This document shows positions 24,679-32,885 of a stretch of DNA of 64,000 nt, piece by piece (position 1 is the stretch's first letter; each line of letters starts with the position of its first letter). The stretch covers positions 434,001 to 498,000 of the forward strand of contig CAVPQK010000027.1 of assembly GCA_963707465.1 (NCBI GenBank), in the 5' to 3' direction. The translations under genes were made by a program, and so were the position numbers. The notes under the pieces were generated by a model. It did not search any database and was not told the origin of the DNA. It saw nothing but the letters and a program-made list of their open reading frames with translations. Source of the DNA: Bog-159 sp963707465 (lineage in GTDB: Bacteria > Acidobacteriota > Terriglobia > Bryobacterales > Bryobacteraceae).

Positions 24679-25620
24679 ATGCGCAAACGTTCCGTGATCC
24701 TCTCGTTCTTCGTCGCGCTGGCTGGGCTGGCTTTCTTCGTGTCACGCACCGACGCCACCCCCGAGACCATCGCGCAAATCGCGCCCGGCGTGTGGTTCCG
24801 GGAGGGCGACTTGAAGAACCTGGGGCACTGCAACAATATCGTGATCGAGATGAAAGATTACCTGATCGTGGTGGACGCCAACTTCCCGAGCGGCGCGCGC
24901 GCCACCATGGCGGACGTCAAGCGGGTTTCGTCGAAGCCGGTGAAGTACGTCTTCGACACGCACCATCACGGCGACCACTCCTACGGCAACGCCGTGTGGA
25001 CGGAGGCGGGGGCCACCACGCTGGCTTATCGCGGCGTGGCCGAAGAAATGAAACGCTACGAGCCGGCCCGCTGGCAGCAGACGGCCAAGCAGCGCAAGGA
25101 CGTGGCCGACATGCACCGGGCCAGCGTGGAGCCGCCCAAACAGACCTTCAACGACAACCTGTTCGTGCTGGACGATGGCGCGCGCAAGGTGGAGTTCCAT
25201 TTCTTCGGCTGGGCGCATACGCGCGGGGATGGCTTCGTTTACCTGCCGAAGGAGCAGATACTCTGCACGGGCGACGCGATCGTGAACGGTCCTTATAACT
25301 ACACGGCCGACGGGAACATCGGCAACTGGCCGGAGGTGGTGCGCGCGGCGCGGAAGCTGAAGGTGAAGACGGTGCTGCCGGGGCACGGCGTGCCGGGCGG
25401 GCCGGAAGTCATGGCCGGGCAGGCGCAATTCATGGTGGAGTTGCGCAAGGCGGTGCAGTCCGCGGTGGATAAGGGCGGCAAGCCGGCGGATCTGGATAAA
25501 CTGCAACTGCCCGCGAGCGTCAAGAACTGGGTGGGGGACGGCCTGGCTACGCAGGCCAAGGACGCGTACGAGGAGATCGCGCAGGGCAAGCCGCACGGGG
25601 AGATTCTGGGGGGCAAGTAG
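24679..25620 (+). CDS. Secreted MBL-fold metallo-hydrolase
   Basis: 313 residues from ATG 24679 (GTG 24673 also in frame). Signal peptide or anchor KRSVILSFFVALAGLAFFVS. The metallo-beta-lactamase motif is THHHGDHSYGN (about 96-106). Further metal ligands are the His of GWAHTRGDGFVYLP (about 178), Asp in LCTGDAIVNG (about 198) and His in VLPGHGVPGG (about 237). The C-terminal 60 residues form a helical extension. Related to quinoprotein-relay/SoxH-like and beta-lactamase-like hydrolases, substrate unknown. Likely periplasmic. Confidence 0.9.
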   Translation: MRKRSVILSFFVALAGLAFFVSRTDATPETIAQIAPGVWFREGDLKNLGHCNNIVIEMKDYLIVVDANFPSGARATMADVKRVSSKPVKYVFDTHHHGDHSYGNAVWTEAGATTLAYRGVAEEMKRYEPARWQQTAKQRKDVADMHRASVEPPKQTFNDNLFVLDDGARKVEFHFFGWAHTRGDGFVYLPKEQILCTGDAIVNGPYNYTADGNIGNWPEVVRAARKLKVKTVLPGHGVPGGPEVMAGQAQFMVELRKAVQSAVDKGGKPADLDKLQLPASVKNWVGDGLATQAKDAYEEIAQGKPHGEILGGK

Positions 25621-25666
25621 TGGCGTCGAATCCGGTGTTCCAGGTACCGGCGGACCAAAACCCGAT

Positions 25667-25752
25667 ATGGCCGCAGATGAACGCAGATGAACGCAGATAA
25701 AACCTGAAGCTGACGATTGTACACAGCGGCGGTTGGAACAGTCGGCGGCCTC
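25667..25752 (+). repeat. 10-bp-unit repeat, locus 7, with extended 3' element
   Basis: ATGGCCGCAGATGAACGC, AGATGAACGC, AGATAAAAC (25667-25703), followed at 25706-25752 by the stretch also found after locus 3. The second part overlaps the start of the antitoxin gene. Confidence 0.88.
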
Positions 25753-25948
25753 GGTTTTCTTTACCCCGGAACTGCAGGAAATCCCGGCTGGCGCGGACCA
25801 ATACGTGCAACAGCTCGTCGAGCACTATCTTGACCACGATATATGGCTTCGGCAGAAGGTGAAGACCAGTCTTGACCAACTCGACCGGGGGGAATTTCTC
25901 AGCCATGAGGAAGCCGGCGAGCGCTTGGGGAGGATGTTCCAGCCCTAG
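25733..25948 (+). CDS. Antitoxin-like small protein of a ParDE-type module
   Basis: 71 residues from TTG 25733, the only start in frame. The central YVQQLVEHYLDHDIWLRQKV and the C-terminal LDQLDRGEFLSHEEAGERLG match the tail of CopG/ParD-like antitoxins, in which the SHEE(V/A) segment binds the toxin. The N-terminus is encoded by the repeat-associated element and does not look like a ribbon-helix-helix strand, so DNA binding is doubtful. A toxin remnant starts 3 bp after the stop. Confidence 0.65.
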   Translation: MEQSAASVFFTPELQEIPAGADQYVQQLVEHYLDHDIWLRQKVKTSLDQLDRGEFLSHEEAGERLGRMFQP

Positions 25949-25950
25949 AA

Positions 25951-26137
25951 ATGCAGATTCGTTGGTCACCGGCCGCGGCTGTGGATCTCCAGCAGATTTT
26001 CGATCACATCCGGGCAGACAACCGGCGCGCTCGGCCCCCATCCGTATCAGGGACGGCGCGGGCGAATGGAGGGGACGCGGGAATTACCCTTGCCTCCGCT
26101 GCCGTTCATCGTGATCTATCGAGTACTGAAATTGTGA
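25951..26137 (+). pseudogene. Decayed ParE/RelE-type toxin gene
   Basis: The first 25 codons (MQIRWSPAAAVDLQQIFDHI...) are a clear ParE N-terminus. The expected C-terminus (GTRELPLPPLPFIVIYRVL then stop at 26137) is present in another frame about 30 codons later. The central helix region is mostly deleted and at least one frameshift separates the halves, so no functional toxin can be made. Confidence 0.85.
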
Positions 26138-26147
26138 ACCGGAAGAA

Positions 26148-26188
26148 GGCGGCCTGAGAGGCCGCCGCAGGCGGAGCGCCTGCCCCAC
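26148..26188 (+). repeat. Dual-hairpin element f
   Basis: First hairpin identical to elements a, b and c. The second has stem GCAGGCG-GAG-CGCCTGC, a compensated T-A to G-C change relative to the others, so pairing is conserved. CCCCAC tail. It lies between the toxin remnant and the M28 gene. Confidence 0.87.
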
Positions 26189-26216
26189 GGCGCTGGCCTC
26201 TGTTATGCTTTGCTTC

Positions 26217-28454
26217 ATGAAGATCACACCGCACCTGGCCTGTCTGACCTTGCTCCTGGGCGCCGCACTCGCGCCGGCCGCCGATGCTCCCGTGCCGCGC
26301 GGCTACTCCGCGGAATCGGCGCGGGCCGAGCACGATTGGGAGGTACAGTTCCGCGCCATCCCCAGCACCCAGAACCTGCACGATTACATGCAGCGGCTGT
26401 CGGCGCGTCCGCATCACGTCGGCTCGCCCTACGATAAGGACAACGCCGAATGGATGCTGGCCAAGTTCAAGGGGTGGGGACTGGACGCGCACATCGAAAC
26501 GTTTGAGGTGCTCTTCCCCAGTCCCAAGAGCCGGGCGCTCGAACTGGTGGCGCCGGAGCACTTCACCGCCAAGCTGGCCGAACCCACCGTGCCCGGCGAT
26601 CCCACCTCCGGCCAGCACGACGAGCAACTACCGACCTACAATGCCTACTCCATCGACGGCGACGTGACCGCGCCGCTGGTGTATGTCAACTACGGCGTGC
26701 CCGAAGACTACGAGCAGCTCGCGCGCCTGGGAGTGTCGGTGAAAGGGGCGATCGTGATTACGCGCTATGGCGGCTCGTGGCGGGGCATCAAACCCAAGGT
26801 GGCGGCGGAGCACGGCGCGATCGGCTGCATCATCTATTCCGACCCGAAGGAAGACGGCTACTATGCAGGCGAAGTCTTCCCGCAGGGTCCTTACCGGCCG
26901 AAGGACGGCGTGCAGCGCGGCAGCGTGATGGATATGCCCGTTTACCCGGGCGACCCTTTGACACCCGGGATCGGCGCCGACGCCAATGCCAAGCGCCTGG
27001 CCATCAAAGACGCAAAGACGCTGACCAAGATCCCGGTGCTGCCGATCTCGTACGGTGACGCGCAGCCGCTGCTGGCGGCGCTCACCGGGCCGGTCGCGCC
27101 GGAAACGTGGCGCGGCGCGCTGCCCATCACCTATCGCATTGGCCCCGGCCCGGCGCGCGTCCACCTGAAGCTGGAATTCAACTGGGACATGAAAAAGATT
27201 TACGACGTGGTGGCGCGCATTCCCGGCGCGCCGTATCCGGATGAGTGGATCGTGCGCGGCAACCATCACGATGCCTGGGTGAACGGGGCCGAAGATCCCA
27301 TTTCGGGCACGGTGGCCCTGATGGAAGAAGCGCGCGCTTTTGCGGAGTTGGCGAAGAAGGGATGGAAACCGAAGCGCACCCTTATTTACTGCGTGTGGGA
27401 TGGCGAGGAGGAGGGGCTGCTGGGCTCGACGGAGTGGGCCGAGGAGCATGACCAGGAATTGCGGCGTCACGCGGCCATGTACATCAACTCGGATTCCAAC
27501 GGCCGCGGCGTGCTGTTCGTGGGCGGCTCGCACTCGCTCGAAAAATTCATCAATGGCGTGGCGCGCGACATCGAAGATCCGGAAAAGAAAATGCCGGTGT
27601 GGAAGCGCGATCAACTGGCGCGCATTGCCCGCACGCCTGCGGCCGAGCGCGACGAAGTGCGCAAGAGTCCGGATCTGCGCATCAGCGCGCTGGGCTCCGG
27701 CTCGGACTACACGGCTTTCGTGGACCACCTGGGGATCGCCTCGCTGAACCTGGGCTTCGGCGGCGAGGATGGCGGCGGCATCTACCATTCCGTGTACGAC
27801 GATTTTTACTGGTACACGCATTTCGCGGACGGCGATTTCATTTATGGGCGGGCGCTGGCGCAGACCGCCGGCACGGCCATGATGCGGTTTGCGGACGCCG
27901 ATCTGCTGCCGTACGATTTCACCAACTTCGCGGCGACTGTCCGCCGGTACGGGGATGAAGTGCAGAAGCTGTGGAAGACCGAGAGCGACGAAATCCGCGA
28001 ACGCAACAAGGAGATCGAGGAAGGCGTTTTCAGCGCGACCGCCGATCCGCATAAGACGTCGGTGCCGCCGCCGGCCGAGACGCAGCCACCCTTCTTGAAT
28101 TGGGCGCCGCTCGAAAACGGGATGGCGGCGCTCACGCGCGCGGCGGATGGCTACGACAAAGCCGCGCAGAAGGCCAATCTGGGCAAGGCCGGCCTGGAGG
28201 CCGTGAACGGGAAGCTGATCCAGGCGGAGCGTGGTTTGACGCTGCCCGACGGGCTGCCCGGGCGGCCCTGGTTTGAGAACCAGATCTACGCGCCGGGTTT
28301 CTATACGGGCTACGGCGTGAAGACTTTGCCGGGCGTGCGGGAAGCCATCGAGCAGAAGCACTGGAAGGAGGCCGATGAGCAGATCGAGCGCGTGGGTAAA
28401 GTGCTGGAGAAGGAGGCGGCGATGATCGAGGATGCCGCCGCCGGGTTGCGGTAG
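26217..28454 (+). CDS. M28-family glutamate carboxypeptidase II-like peptidase
   Basis: 745 residues from ATG 26217. Signal peptide MKITPHLACLTLLLGAALAPA. Architecture as in glutamate carboxypeptidase II: peptidase lobe, inserted PA domain (about 145-290, VSVKGAIVITRYGG), peptidase core and C-terminal helical dimerisation domain (about 600-745). Zinc and catalytic residues visible: His in VRGNHHDAWVNG, bridging Asp in EDPISGT, catalytic/zinc Glu in WDGEEEGLLGS, Asp in INSDSNG and His in GIYHSVYDDFYW. It removes C-terminal Glu/Asp or similar residues from peptides, probably in the periplasm. The gene is complete. Confidence 0.95.
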   Translation: MKITPHLACLTLLLGAALAPAADAPVPRGYSAESARAEHDWEVQFRAIPSTQNLHDYMQRLSARPHHVGSPYDKDNAEWMLAKFKGWGLDAHIETFEVLFPSPKSRALELVAPEHFTAKLAEPTVPGDPTSGQHDEQLPTYNAYSIDGDVTAPLVYVNYGVPEDYEQLARLGVSVKGAIVITRYGGSWRGIKPKVAAEHGAIGCIIYSDPKEDGYYAGEVFPQGPYRPKDGVQRGSVMDMPVYPGDPLTPGIGADANAKRLAIKDAKTLTKIPVLPISYGDAQPLLAALTGPVAPETWRGALPITYRIGPGPARVHLKLEFNWDMKKIYDVVARIPGAPYPDEWIVRGNHHDAWVNGAEDPISGTVALMEEARAFAELAKKGWKPKRTLIYCVWDGEEEGLLGSTEWAEEHDQELRRHAAMYINSDSNGRGVLFVGGSHSLEKFINGVARDIEDPEKKMPVWKRDQLARIARTPAAERDEVRKSPDLRISALGSGSDYTAFVDHLGIASLNLGFGGEDGGGIYHSVYDDFYWYTHFADGDFIYGRALAQTAGTAMMRFADADLLPYDFTNFAATVRRYGDEVQKLWKTESDEIRERNKEIEEGVFSATADPHKTSVPPPAETQPPFLNWAPLENGMAALTRAADGYDKAAQKANLGKAGLEAVNGKLIQAERGLTLPDGLPGRPWFENQIYAPGFYTGYGVKTLPGVREAIEQKHWKEADEQIERVGKVLEKEAAMIEDAAAGLR

Positions 28455-28515
28455 GGGCACAGCCAGAACTGCGCCGACGCGTGACGGCGCTTTACGGGGA
28501 TGATATGATTCTCGT

Positions 28516-29238
28516 GTGGAAGGCACGGCGGTTATTTCGCGGCACTCTGCCCTGGTGCGCGTGACGCACTGGATCACCACCCTGTGCTTTGTTGCGCTGC
28601 TGGTCACCGGCGTTGAAATCCTGATCTCGCACCCGCGCTTCTATTGGGGCGAGGCCGGCAACGTGTTGACCGCTCCGCTGTTCAAATTGCCGATTCCGGC
28701 TTCGCGGTCCCTGGTGCCGACCGGCTACGGCTATGTGCTGCCGGACCAGAACGGCTGGAGCCGGTATCTCCACTTTGAAGCGGCGTGGGTGGCGGTGCTG
28801 ACCGGCCTGCTGTATGCCATTTCCAGTTTGCTGACAGGGCATTTGCGGAGGAATCTCATTCCCGGCGGGGGCGATCTTTCGCCGCGGGCGCTGCGGGCGG
28901 TGATCGCGGACCATGTGCGCTTCAAGCGGCCGCCCGAGACGGAAGCCTGGTCGTATAACGCGCTGCAGAGGATCGCCTATCTGTTGGTGATCTTCGTTCT
29001 GTTCCCCCTGGTCATCTGGACGGGCCTGGCGATGTCCCCGGCGATCGCTTCGGTGTTTCCAGGCGCGGTGGCCGTGTTGGGCGGACAGCAATCCGCGCGC
29101 ACGATTCATTTCTTCGTCTCGCTATTCCTTTTATTGTTTCTGGTGGTTCACGTGGCCATGATTTGCCTGGCCGGATTCAGAAAACGCACGCGGGCGATGA
29201 TCACGGGCCGCGCGAACACACAAATGGAGGGCACATGA
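28516..29238 (+). CDS. Cytochrome b561-type membrane subunit partnering a molybdopterin oxidoreductase
   Basis: 240 residues from GTG 28516. Four membrane helices with paired heme-ligand histidines: RVTHWITTLCFVALLVTG (helix 1), YLHFEAAWVAVLTGLLYA (helix 2), and HFFVSLFLLLFLVVHVAMI (last helix with two His). The loop after helix 2 is hydrophilic. Matches the Ni/Fe-hydrogenase or thiosulfate-reductase-type cytochrome b (PF01292). It would pass electrons from quinol to the Tat-exported oxidoreductase encoded next, whose ATG overlaps the stop as ATGA. Confidence 0.9.
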   Translation: MEGTAVISRHSALVRVTHWITTLCFVALLVTGVEILISHPRFYWGEAGNVLTAPLFKLPIPASRSLVPTGYGYVLPDQNGWSRYLHFEAAWVAVLTGLLYAISSLLTGHLRRNLIPGGGDLSPRALRAVIADHVRFKRPPETEAWSYNALQRIAYLLVIFVLFPLVIWTGLAMSPAIASVFPGAVAVLGGQQSARTIHFFVSLFLLLFLVVHVAMICLAGFRKRTRAMITGRANTQMEGT

Positions 29239-29993
29239 GCGGTTTCTCACGCCGCAAACTGATCGCCACCGGCCTGGCGGCGACGGCGGGCGCATCGGGC
29301 CTGGCCGCGGGCGCCAGCCTGGCCCGGCGTTACGGACTGCTTCCGCCCGACGGCGGCGGCCTTTACGGTTTGGGCGAAACGCTAACCTATGCCGCGCAAC
29401 GGGTCCTGACGAGGCACTCGATGGCGCGGGAGTTTCCGCGCAGCCTGATTTCGAAAACTCCGTTCGCCAACGGCGAGCCGCCCACCGACGAACCATTCCG
29501 GCGCCTGCAGGATGCCGGTTTCGCCGACTGGCGGCTGGGCGTGGATGGCATGGTTGCCCGGCCCGCATCGTTTTCGATTGCCGAGCTGAGAAGCTATCCT
29601 TCCAGCAGCCAGATCACGCATCTGGCCTGTGAAGAGGGCTGGTCGTACATCGCCGAATGGACCGGCGTGCCGTTATCCCACGTGTTGGACGCAGTGGGGG
29701 TTCTGCCGCAAGCGAGATACGTGGTCTACTACTCCATGCAACGCGGCTGGTGGGACAGCGTGGACATGGCCGATGCCTTGCATCCGCAGACGCTGGTGGC
29801 TTACGGGATGAATGGCGGCGATCTTCCCGTGGGCAACGGCGGACCCCTGCGCCTGCGTGTGCCGCGACAACTGGGCTACAAGAACGTGAAATATATCACG
29901 CGCCTGACGGTGACAGACGATATAAAACGGTTCGGCAAGGGCTTGGGCTCGGCGTCGCCCGAAGGTGGCTACGCGTGGTACGCCGGCATTTGA
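29235..29993 (+). CDS. Tat-exported molybdopterin-dependent oxidoreductase (sulfite oxidase/MsrP-like)
   Basis: 252 residues from ATG 29235, preceded by GGAGGGCAC. Twin-arginine signal SRRKLIATGLAATAGASGLA. The oxidoreductase molybdopterin fold is shown by VDGMVARPASFSIAELRSYP and the conserved Moco-ligating Cys in ITHLACEEGWSYIAEWTGV (about 135). A GNGGPLRLRVPRQLGYKNVKYI segment follows. Because it is paired with a cytochrome b, a periplasmic reductase or oxidase like MsrPQ is likely, but the cytochrome is the four-helix b561 type rather than MsrQ, so methionine-sulfoxide reduction is uncertain. Confidence 0.92.
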   Translation: MSGFSRRKLIATGLAATAGASGLAAGASLARRYGLLPPDGGGLYGLGETLTYAAQRVLTRHSMAREFPRSLISKTPFANGEPPTDEPFRRLQDAGFADWRLGVDGMVARPASFSIAELRSYPSSSQITHLACEEGWSYIAEWTGVPLSHVLDAVGVLPQARYVVYYSMQRGWWDSVDMADALHPQTLVAYGMNGGDLPVGNGGPLRLRVPRQLGYKNVKYITRLTVTDDIKRFGKGLGSASPEGGYAWYAGI

Positions 29994-30007
29994 TCGTTAC
30001 CCGGGGC

Positions 30008-30607
30008 CTACGGCTTCGCCCCTGTGCGGAATTGCAGCGTGAGGCGGGCAAAGCGCTCGCCAAAGCGCCGCGCCTCGGCGCGATCCCGGTCGTTCACACC
30101 CGGTGGTGAGCCGCCCGTTACGGCTTGCGGGCCCAGGGAACCGAACCCCTCGTCGTTGACTCCGCCGATCACGATGAAGCGCATGTCCAGAAAGGCGGCG
30201 ATGGCCGCCAGCCGCGCCATCTCCTGCCCGTTAGAAATGCTGCCGGCGGTGCAGAACACTCCGGCGGTGCGGCCCTCGCCGAGCATCTTGCCCGTTTTGC
30301 TGAAGACTTCGCCCATGCGATCGAGAAAGCGCTTGGACTCCGCCGAGAGGTTACCCCAATGAACGGGCGTGCCGAGCAGGATGCCGTCGGATCTGGCGAT
30401 GTCCTGCGCGCCGGCCTCCTCGACCGGGCGCAGCAGAACCTCGACTCCCGCGACTGACGCGGCGCCTTCGCGTACGGCGGCAGCCAGCTTGGCGGTGTTG
30501 CCCGTCTGGGAGTGGTAGGCAATCAAGATCCGGACCGGTGACGCGGCGGTACCGGCTCCGGCAATCAGCAACGCGACCAACGCGAGTCGCTTCGCGAGTT
30601 TCAGCAT
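30008..30607 (-). CDS. Flavodoxin-family protein with signal peptide
   Basis: 199 residues from ATG 30607. Hydrophobic N-terminus LAKRLALVALLIAGAGTAAS suggests export or anchoring, unusual for a flavodoxin. The FMN phosphate loop is YHSQTGNTAKLA (about 31-42); GTPVHWGNLSAESKRFLD and VFCTAGSISNGQEM are like WrbA-type NAD(P)H:quinone oxidoreductases. Convergent with the molybdopterin oxidoreductase. It could be a periplasmic flavoprotein working with that pair, which is inference. Confidence 0.85.
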   Translation of the reverse strand: MLKLAKRLALVALLIAGAGTAASPVRILIAYHSQTGNTAKLAAAVREGAASVAGVEVLLRPVEEAGAQDIARSDGILLGTPVHWGNLSAESKRFLDRMGEVFSKTGKMLGEGRTAGVFCTAGSISNGQEMARLAAIAAFLDMRFIVIGGVNDEGFGSLGPQAVTGGSPPGVNDRDRAEARRFGERFARLTLQFRTGAKP

Positions 30608-30685
30608 AATAGATGGCCAGGCCGGCGTCTCGAATGCTGGTGGCGTTCGCCAGGGCCCGGTTGGCGGGATTGTCCGCCGCAGGAC

Positions 30686-30886
30686 TCATGTGCGCCCCTG
30701 CCGTTGCGCCCAGTGCAAATACCGCACCAGGTCACCCCGCCGCTGCCAGGCAAATCGCCAGAAATCGGCAAACCCGATTTGATCCGCGTGCAAGCCCCAA
30801 TAGGTTTCCATGCGCCAACGGAGATAGGGACTGCGCCAGGGCGCCAACCGGTAACCGCGGGTGAGGCGCCAGAGAACCAGGGCCAT
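30686..30886 (-). CDS. Small conserved hypothetical protein coupled to the VWFA genes
   Basis: 66 residues from ATG 30886, whose A is the last base of the upstream VWFA stop (TGATG), so it is probably translated by re-initiation. Sequence is Trp/Arg/Tyr rich (WRSPYLRWRMETYWGLHADQ, FADFWRFAWQRRGDLVRYL), mostly helical, with no membrane segment or signal. Function unknown; membrane-surface or heme association would fit the composition but nothing proves it. Confidence 0.6.
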   Translation of the reverse strand: MALVLWRLTRGYRLAPWRSPYLRWRMETYWGLHADQIGFADFWRFAWQRRGDLVRYLHWAQRQGRT

Positions 30887-31842
30887 CAATTGCTGCCGGC
30901 GTTGCGCGCGGCAGCGGTGGCGCCGATGCCGTCGGGCGTGGCATAGTAGCCGGAACGCGTGCGAACCGTCGGCCGGTTGGGCCCGTTGGCCGTGACCTTG
31001 ATCTGCCGGAACGATCCGTCCAAGGCAATATTTACCGGCGTGTACGCCAGCGTGTACTGGTTCCGGATATCGCGCGCCACCTGGTGGGCGACGCGATCCA
31101 CGTCCGACACGTCCTTGGGGAAATAGGACTCGCCGCCAGTGACCGAGGATAGCAGCTCCAGCGCCCGCCGGCAGAGTTTCGCCTCGCGGCGTTCCTCTTC
31201 GCTCAGCAGGCCCACACTATAGATCAAGACACCACTGTCTTGCGAGGCTTTGACCAAGTTTTCGGCGCTGATCAGGCTGCTGTTGTCGTTACCGTCGGTG
31301 ACCACCACCAGCACCTTCTTGTCCTTCTTGGCCTTTTCCTTCAGGTGGTCGATGGACATGCGGATGGCGTCGCGCATGGCCGTGCCGCCGCGCGAATCGA
31401 TGCGCGCCAGGCCTTCCTGCAGGTCTTTCACATCGTTGGTGAATTCTTTGTCCAGGAAGGCTTCGTCGTTGAAATTGACGATGAAGACTTCATCCTGCGG
31501 GTTGGAATCCTTGACCAGCGCCAGGGCGGCGGCCTCGACCTTGGCGCGCTTGTCGCGCATGCTGCCGCTGTTGTCGATAACTAATCCCATGGAGACGGGG
31601 ATATCTTCGCGCTTGAACACCTTGATCTGCTGGGGCACGCCGTTTTCAAAGACCTGGAAGGCGTTTTCCGGCAGGTTCACCACCAGGTGACCGGTCTTGT
31701 CCATCACCGTGGCGTGCAAGACCACGAGCCGCGTGTCCACGTGAATGACCGTAGTTTGCCCGGGCGTATCCGCCGCCCAAAGGCCAAAAACCACGAGGGC
31801 GCCCAGCGCCGATGTCAGGATTCTTTTATTGGGTAGGAGCAT
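30886..31842 (-). CDS. Secreted VWFA-domain protein (TIGR03436-like) 1
   Basis: 318 residues from ATG 31842; longer starts lie in the preceding gene. Signal peptide KRILTSALGALVVFGLWAA. An N-terminal beta domain (TRLVVLHATVMDKTGHLVVNL, FQVFENGVPQQI) is followed by the von Willebrand A domain with MIDAS motif VIDNSGSM (about 94-101), Thr in GGTAMRDAI and Asp in VVTDGNDNSS. The C-terminus RDIRNQYTLAYTPVN...RSGYYA is the family hallmark. Overlaps the upstream paralogue by 17 bp. Surface adhesion or envelope role, partner unknown. Confidence 0.9.
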   Translation of the reverse strand: MLLPNKRILTSALGALVVFGLWAADTPGQTTVIHVDTRLVVLHATVMDKTGHLVVNLPENAFQVFENGVPQQIKVFKREDIPVSMGLVIDNSGSMRDKRAKVEAAALALVKDSNPQDEVFIVNFNDEAFLDKEFTNDVKDLQEGLARIDSRGGTAMRDAIRMSIDHLKEKAKKDKKVLVVVTDGNDNSSLISAENLVKASQDSGVLIYSVGLLSEEERREAKLCRRALELLSSVTGGESYFPKDVSDVDRVAHQVARDIRNQYTLAYTPVNIALDGSFRQIKVTANGPNRPTVRTRSGYYATPDGIGATAAARNAGSN

Positions 31843-32839
31843 AGTAGCCCAGTCTCCAGAACGCCCGGAGAGGTGGCAGCCCGCGGGGTTGCACCAGCTT
31901 GACTTGGACCCGCCGGTATTTGCCATTCCTTTCCAGGTTCTTCGGAGAGTAGCCGATAATATACTGGTTGCGCAACTCGATACCGATCTTCTCCGCAATG
32001 TTGGGTAGTTCGTTGAGGTTCTCCACCGGGAAGTGCCGTCCGCCAGTCTGTTCCGCGATCTCGCTCAGCAGGCTGGGACCGGCCAACTCCTCCGCGGTCC
32101 GGCCGCGGGTGGCCGCCGACTCAAAAATTCCGATCGCATATATTTGGACGTCCGCTTCGCGCACCAGGTTCTTGATTTCCGTTTCGGTGTAGCGGCTGTT
32201 GTTATCGCCGCCGTCGGAGATGACCAAGAGGGCCTTGCGCGCATTCCTGGCCTTCTTCGTCTCGTGCAAAGCCAGGTACACCGCGTCCAGCAGCGCCGTC
32301 TTGCCCCTGGACTGGGTGAAAGTCAGGCGGTTTTGGATTTCCTCCAGGCTGGTGGTGAATTTGATCGCCAGTTCGGCGCGATCGCTGAATTCCACCAGGA
32401 AGAATTCGTCCTCCGGATTGGCCGTCTTGAAGAACTGAGCCACCGCCTGGCGCGATTTTTCCAGTTTGTTTCCCATGCTGCCGCTGCAATCGAAGACCAC
32501 GCCCACCGATAACGGGGCATCCTCGCTCGAGAACTGCTTGATTTCCTGCTCGACCTTGTCCTCGAAGACGCGGAAGTTCTCTTTTTCCAGCCCCGTGACG
32601 AACCGGTTGAGCGGGTCGGTAACGGTGACCGGGATCAATACCAGCGTGGTATCCACCCGAATGTTGCCTTTGGGCAGAACCTCGCTCGGAACCGGCGCTT
32701 TGGGGCGGGGAATGATGGAAACCTGCGCGTCCGCGCCAGGTTTGTCGTCGGCCTTTCCGTCAGCCGGAACCAAGGAAATCCGGAGAAGGGCGACGACGCT
32801 GGCCACCACCAGCACGCGGCTAAATCGCAGGCCTGTCAC
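31826..32839 (-). CDS. Secreted VWFA-domain protein (TIGR03436-like) 2
   Basis: 337 residues from ATG 32839. Signal-like N-terminus RFSRVLVVASVVALLRISLV. Same architecture as its downstream neighbour: DTTLVLIPVTVTDPLNRFVTG, FRVFEDKVEQEIKQF, MIDAS VFDCSGSMGNK (about 117), ISDGGDNNSRYT, and C-terminal IELRNQYIIGYSPKNL...LGYYAPTQ. The two genes form a tandem duplication that has diverged considerably. First gene of a three-gene transcript, divergent from kdsB. Confidence 0.9.
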   Translation of the reverse strand: MTGLRFSRVLVVASVVALLRISLVPADGKADDKPGADAQVSIIPRPKAPVPSEVLPKGNIRVDTTLVLIPVTVTDPLNRFVTGLEKENFRVFEDKVEQEIKQFSSEDAPLSVGVVFDCSGSMGNKLEKSRQAVAQFFKTANPEDEFFLVEFSDRAELAIKFTTSLEEIQNRLTFTQSRGKTALLDAVYLALHETKKARNARKALLVISDGGDNNSRYTETEIKNLVREADVQIYAIGIFESAATRGRTAEELAGPSLLSEIAEQTGGRHFPVENLNELPNIAEKIGIELRNQYIIGYSPKNLERNGKYRRVQVKLVQPRGLPPLRAFWRLGYYAPTQ

Positions 32840-32885
32840 AGCTTCCCAGCCTTTCCTTCTTCCATGAGTGTAGCACAGCGTTTTT

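Noticed and set aside
30351..30689. 112-codon minus-strand ORF overlapping the flavodoxin
   Set aside because: More than two thirds is a shadow of the flavodoxin frame; the short unique start shows no conserved features.
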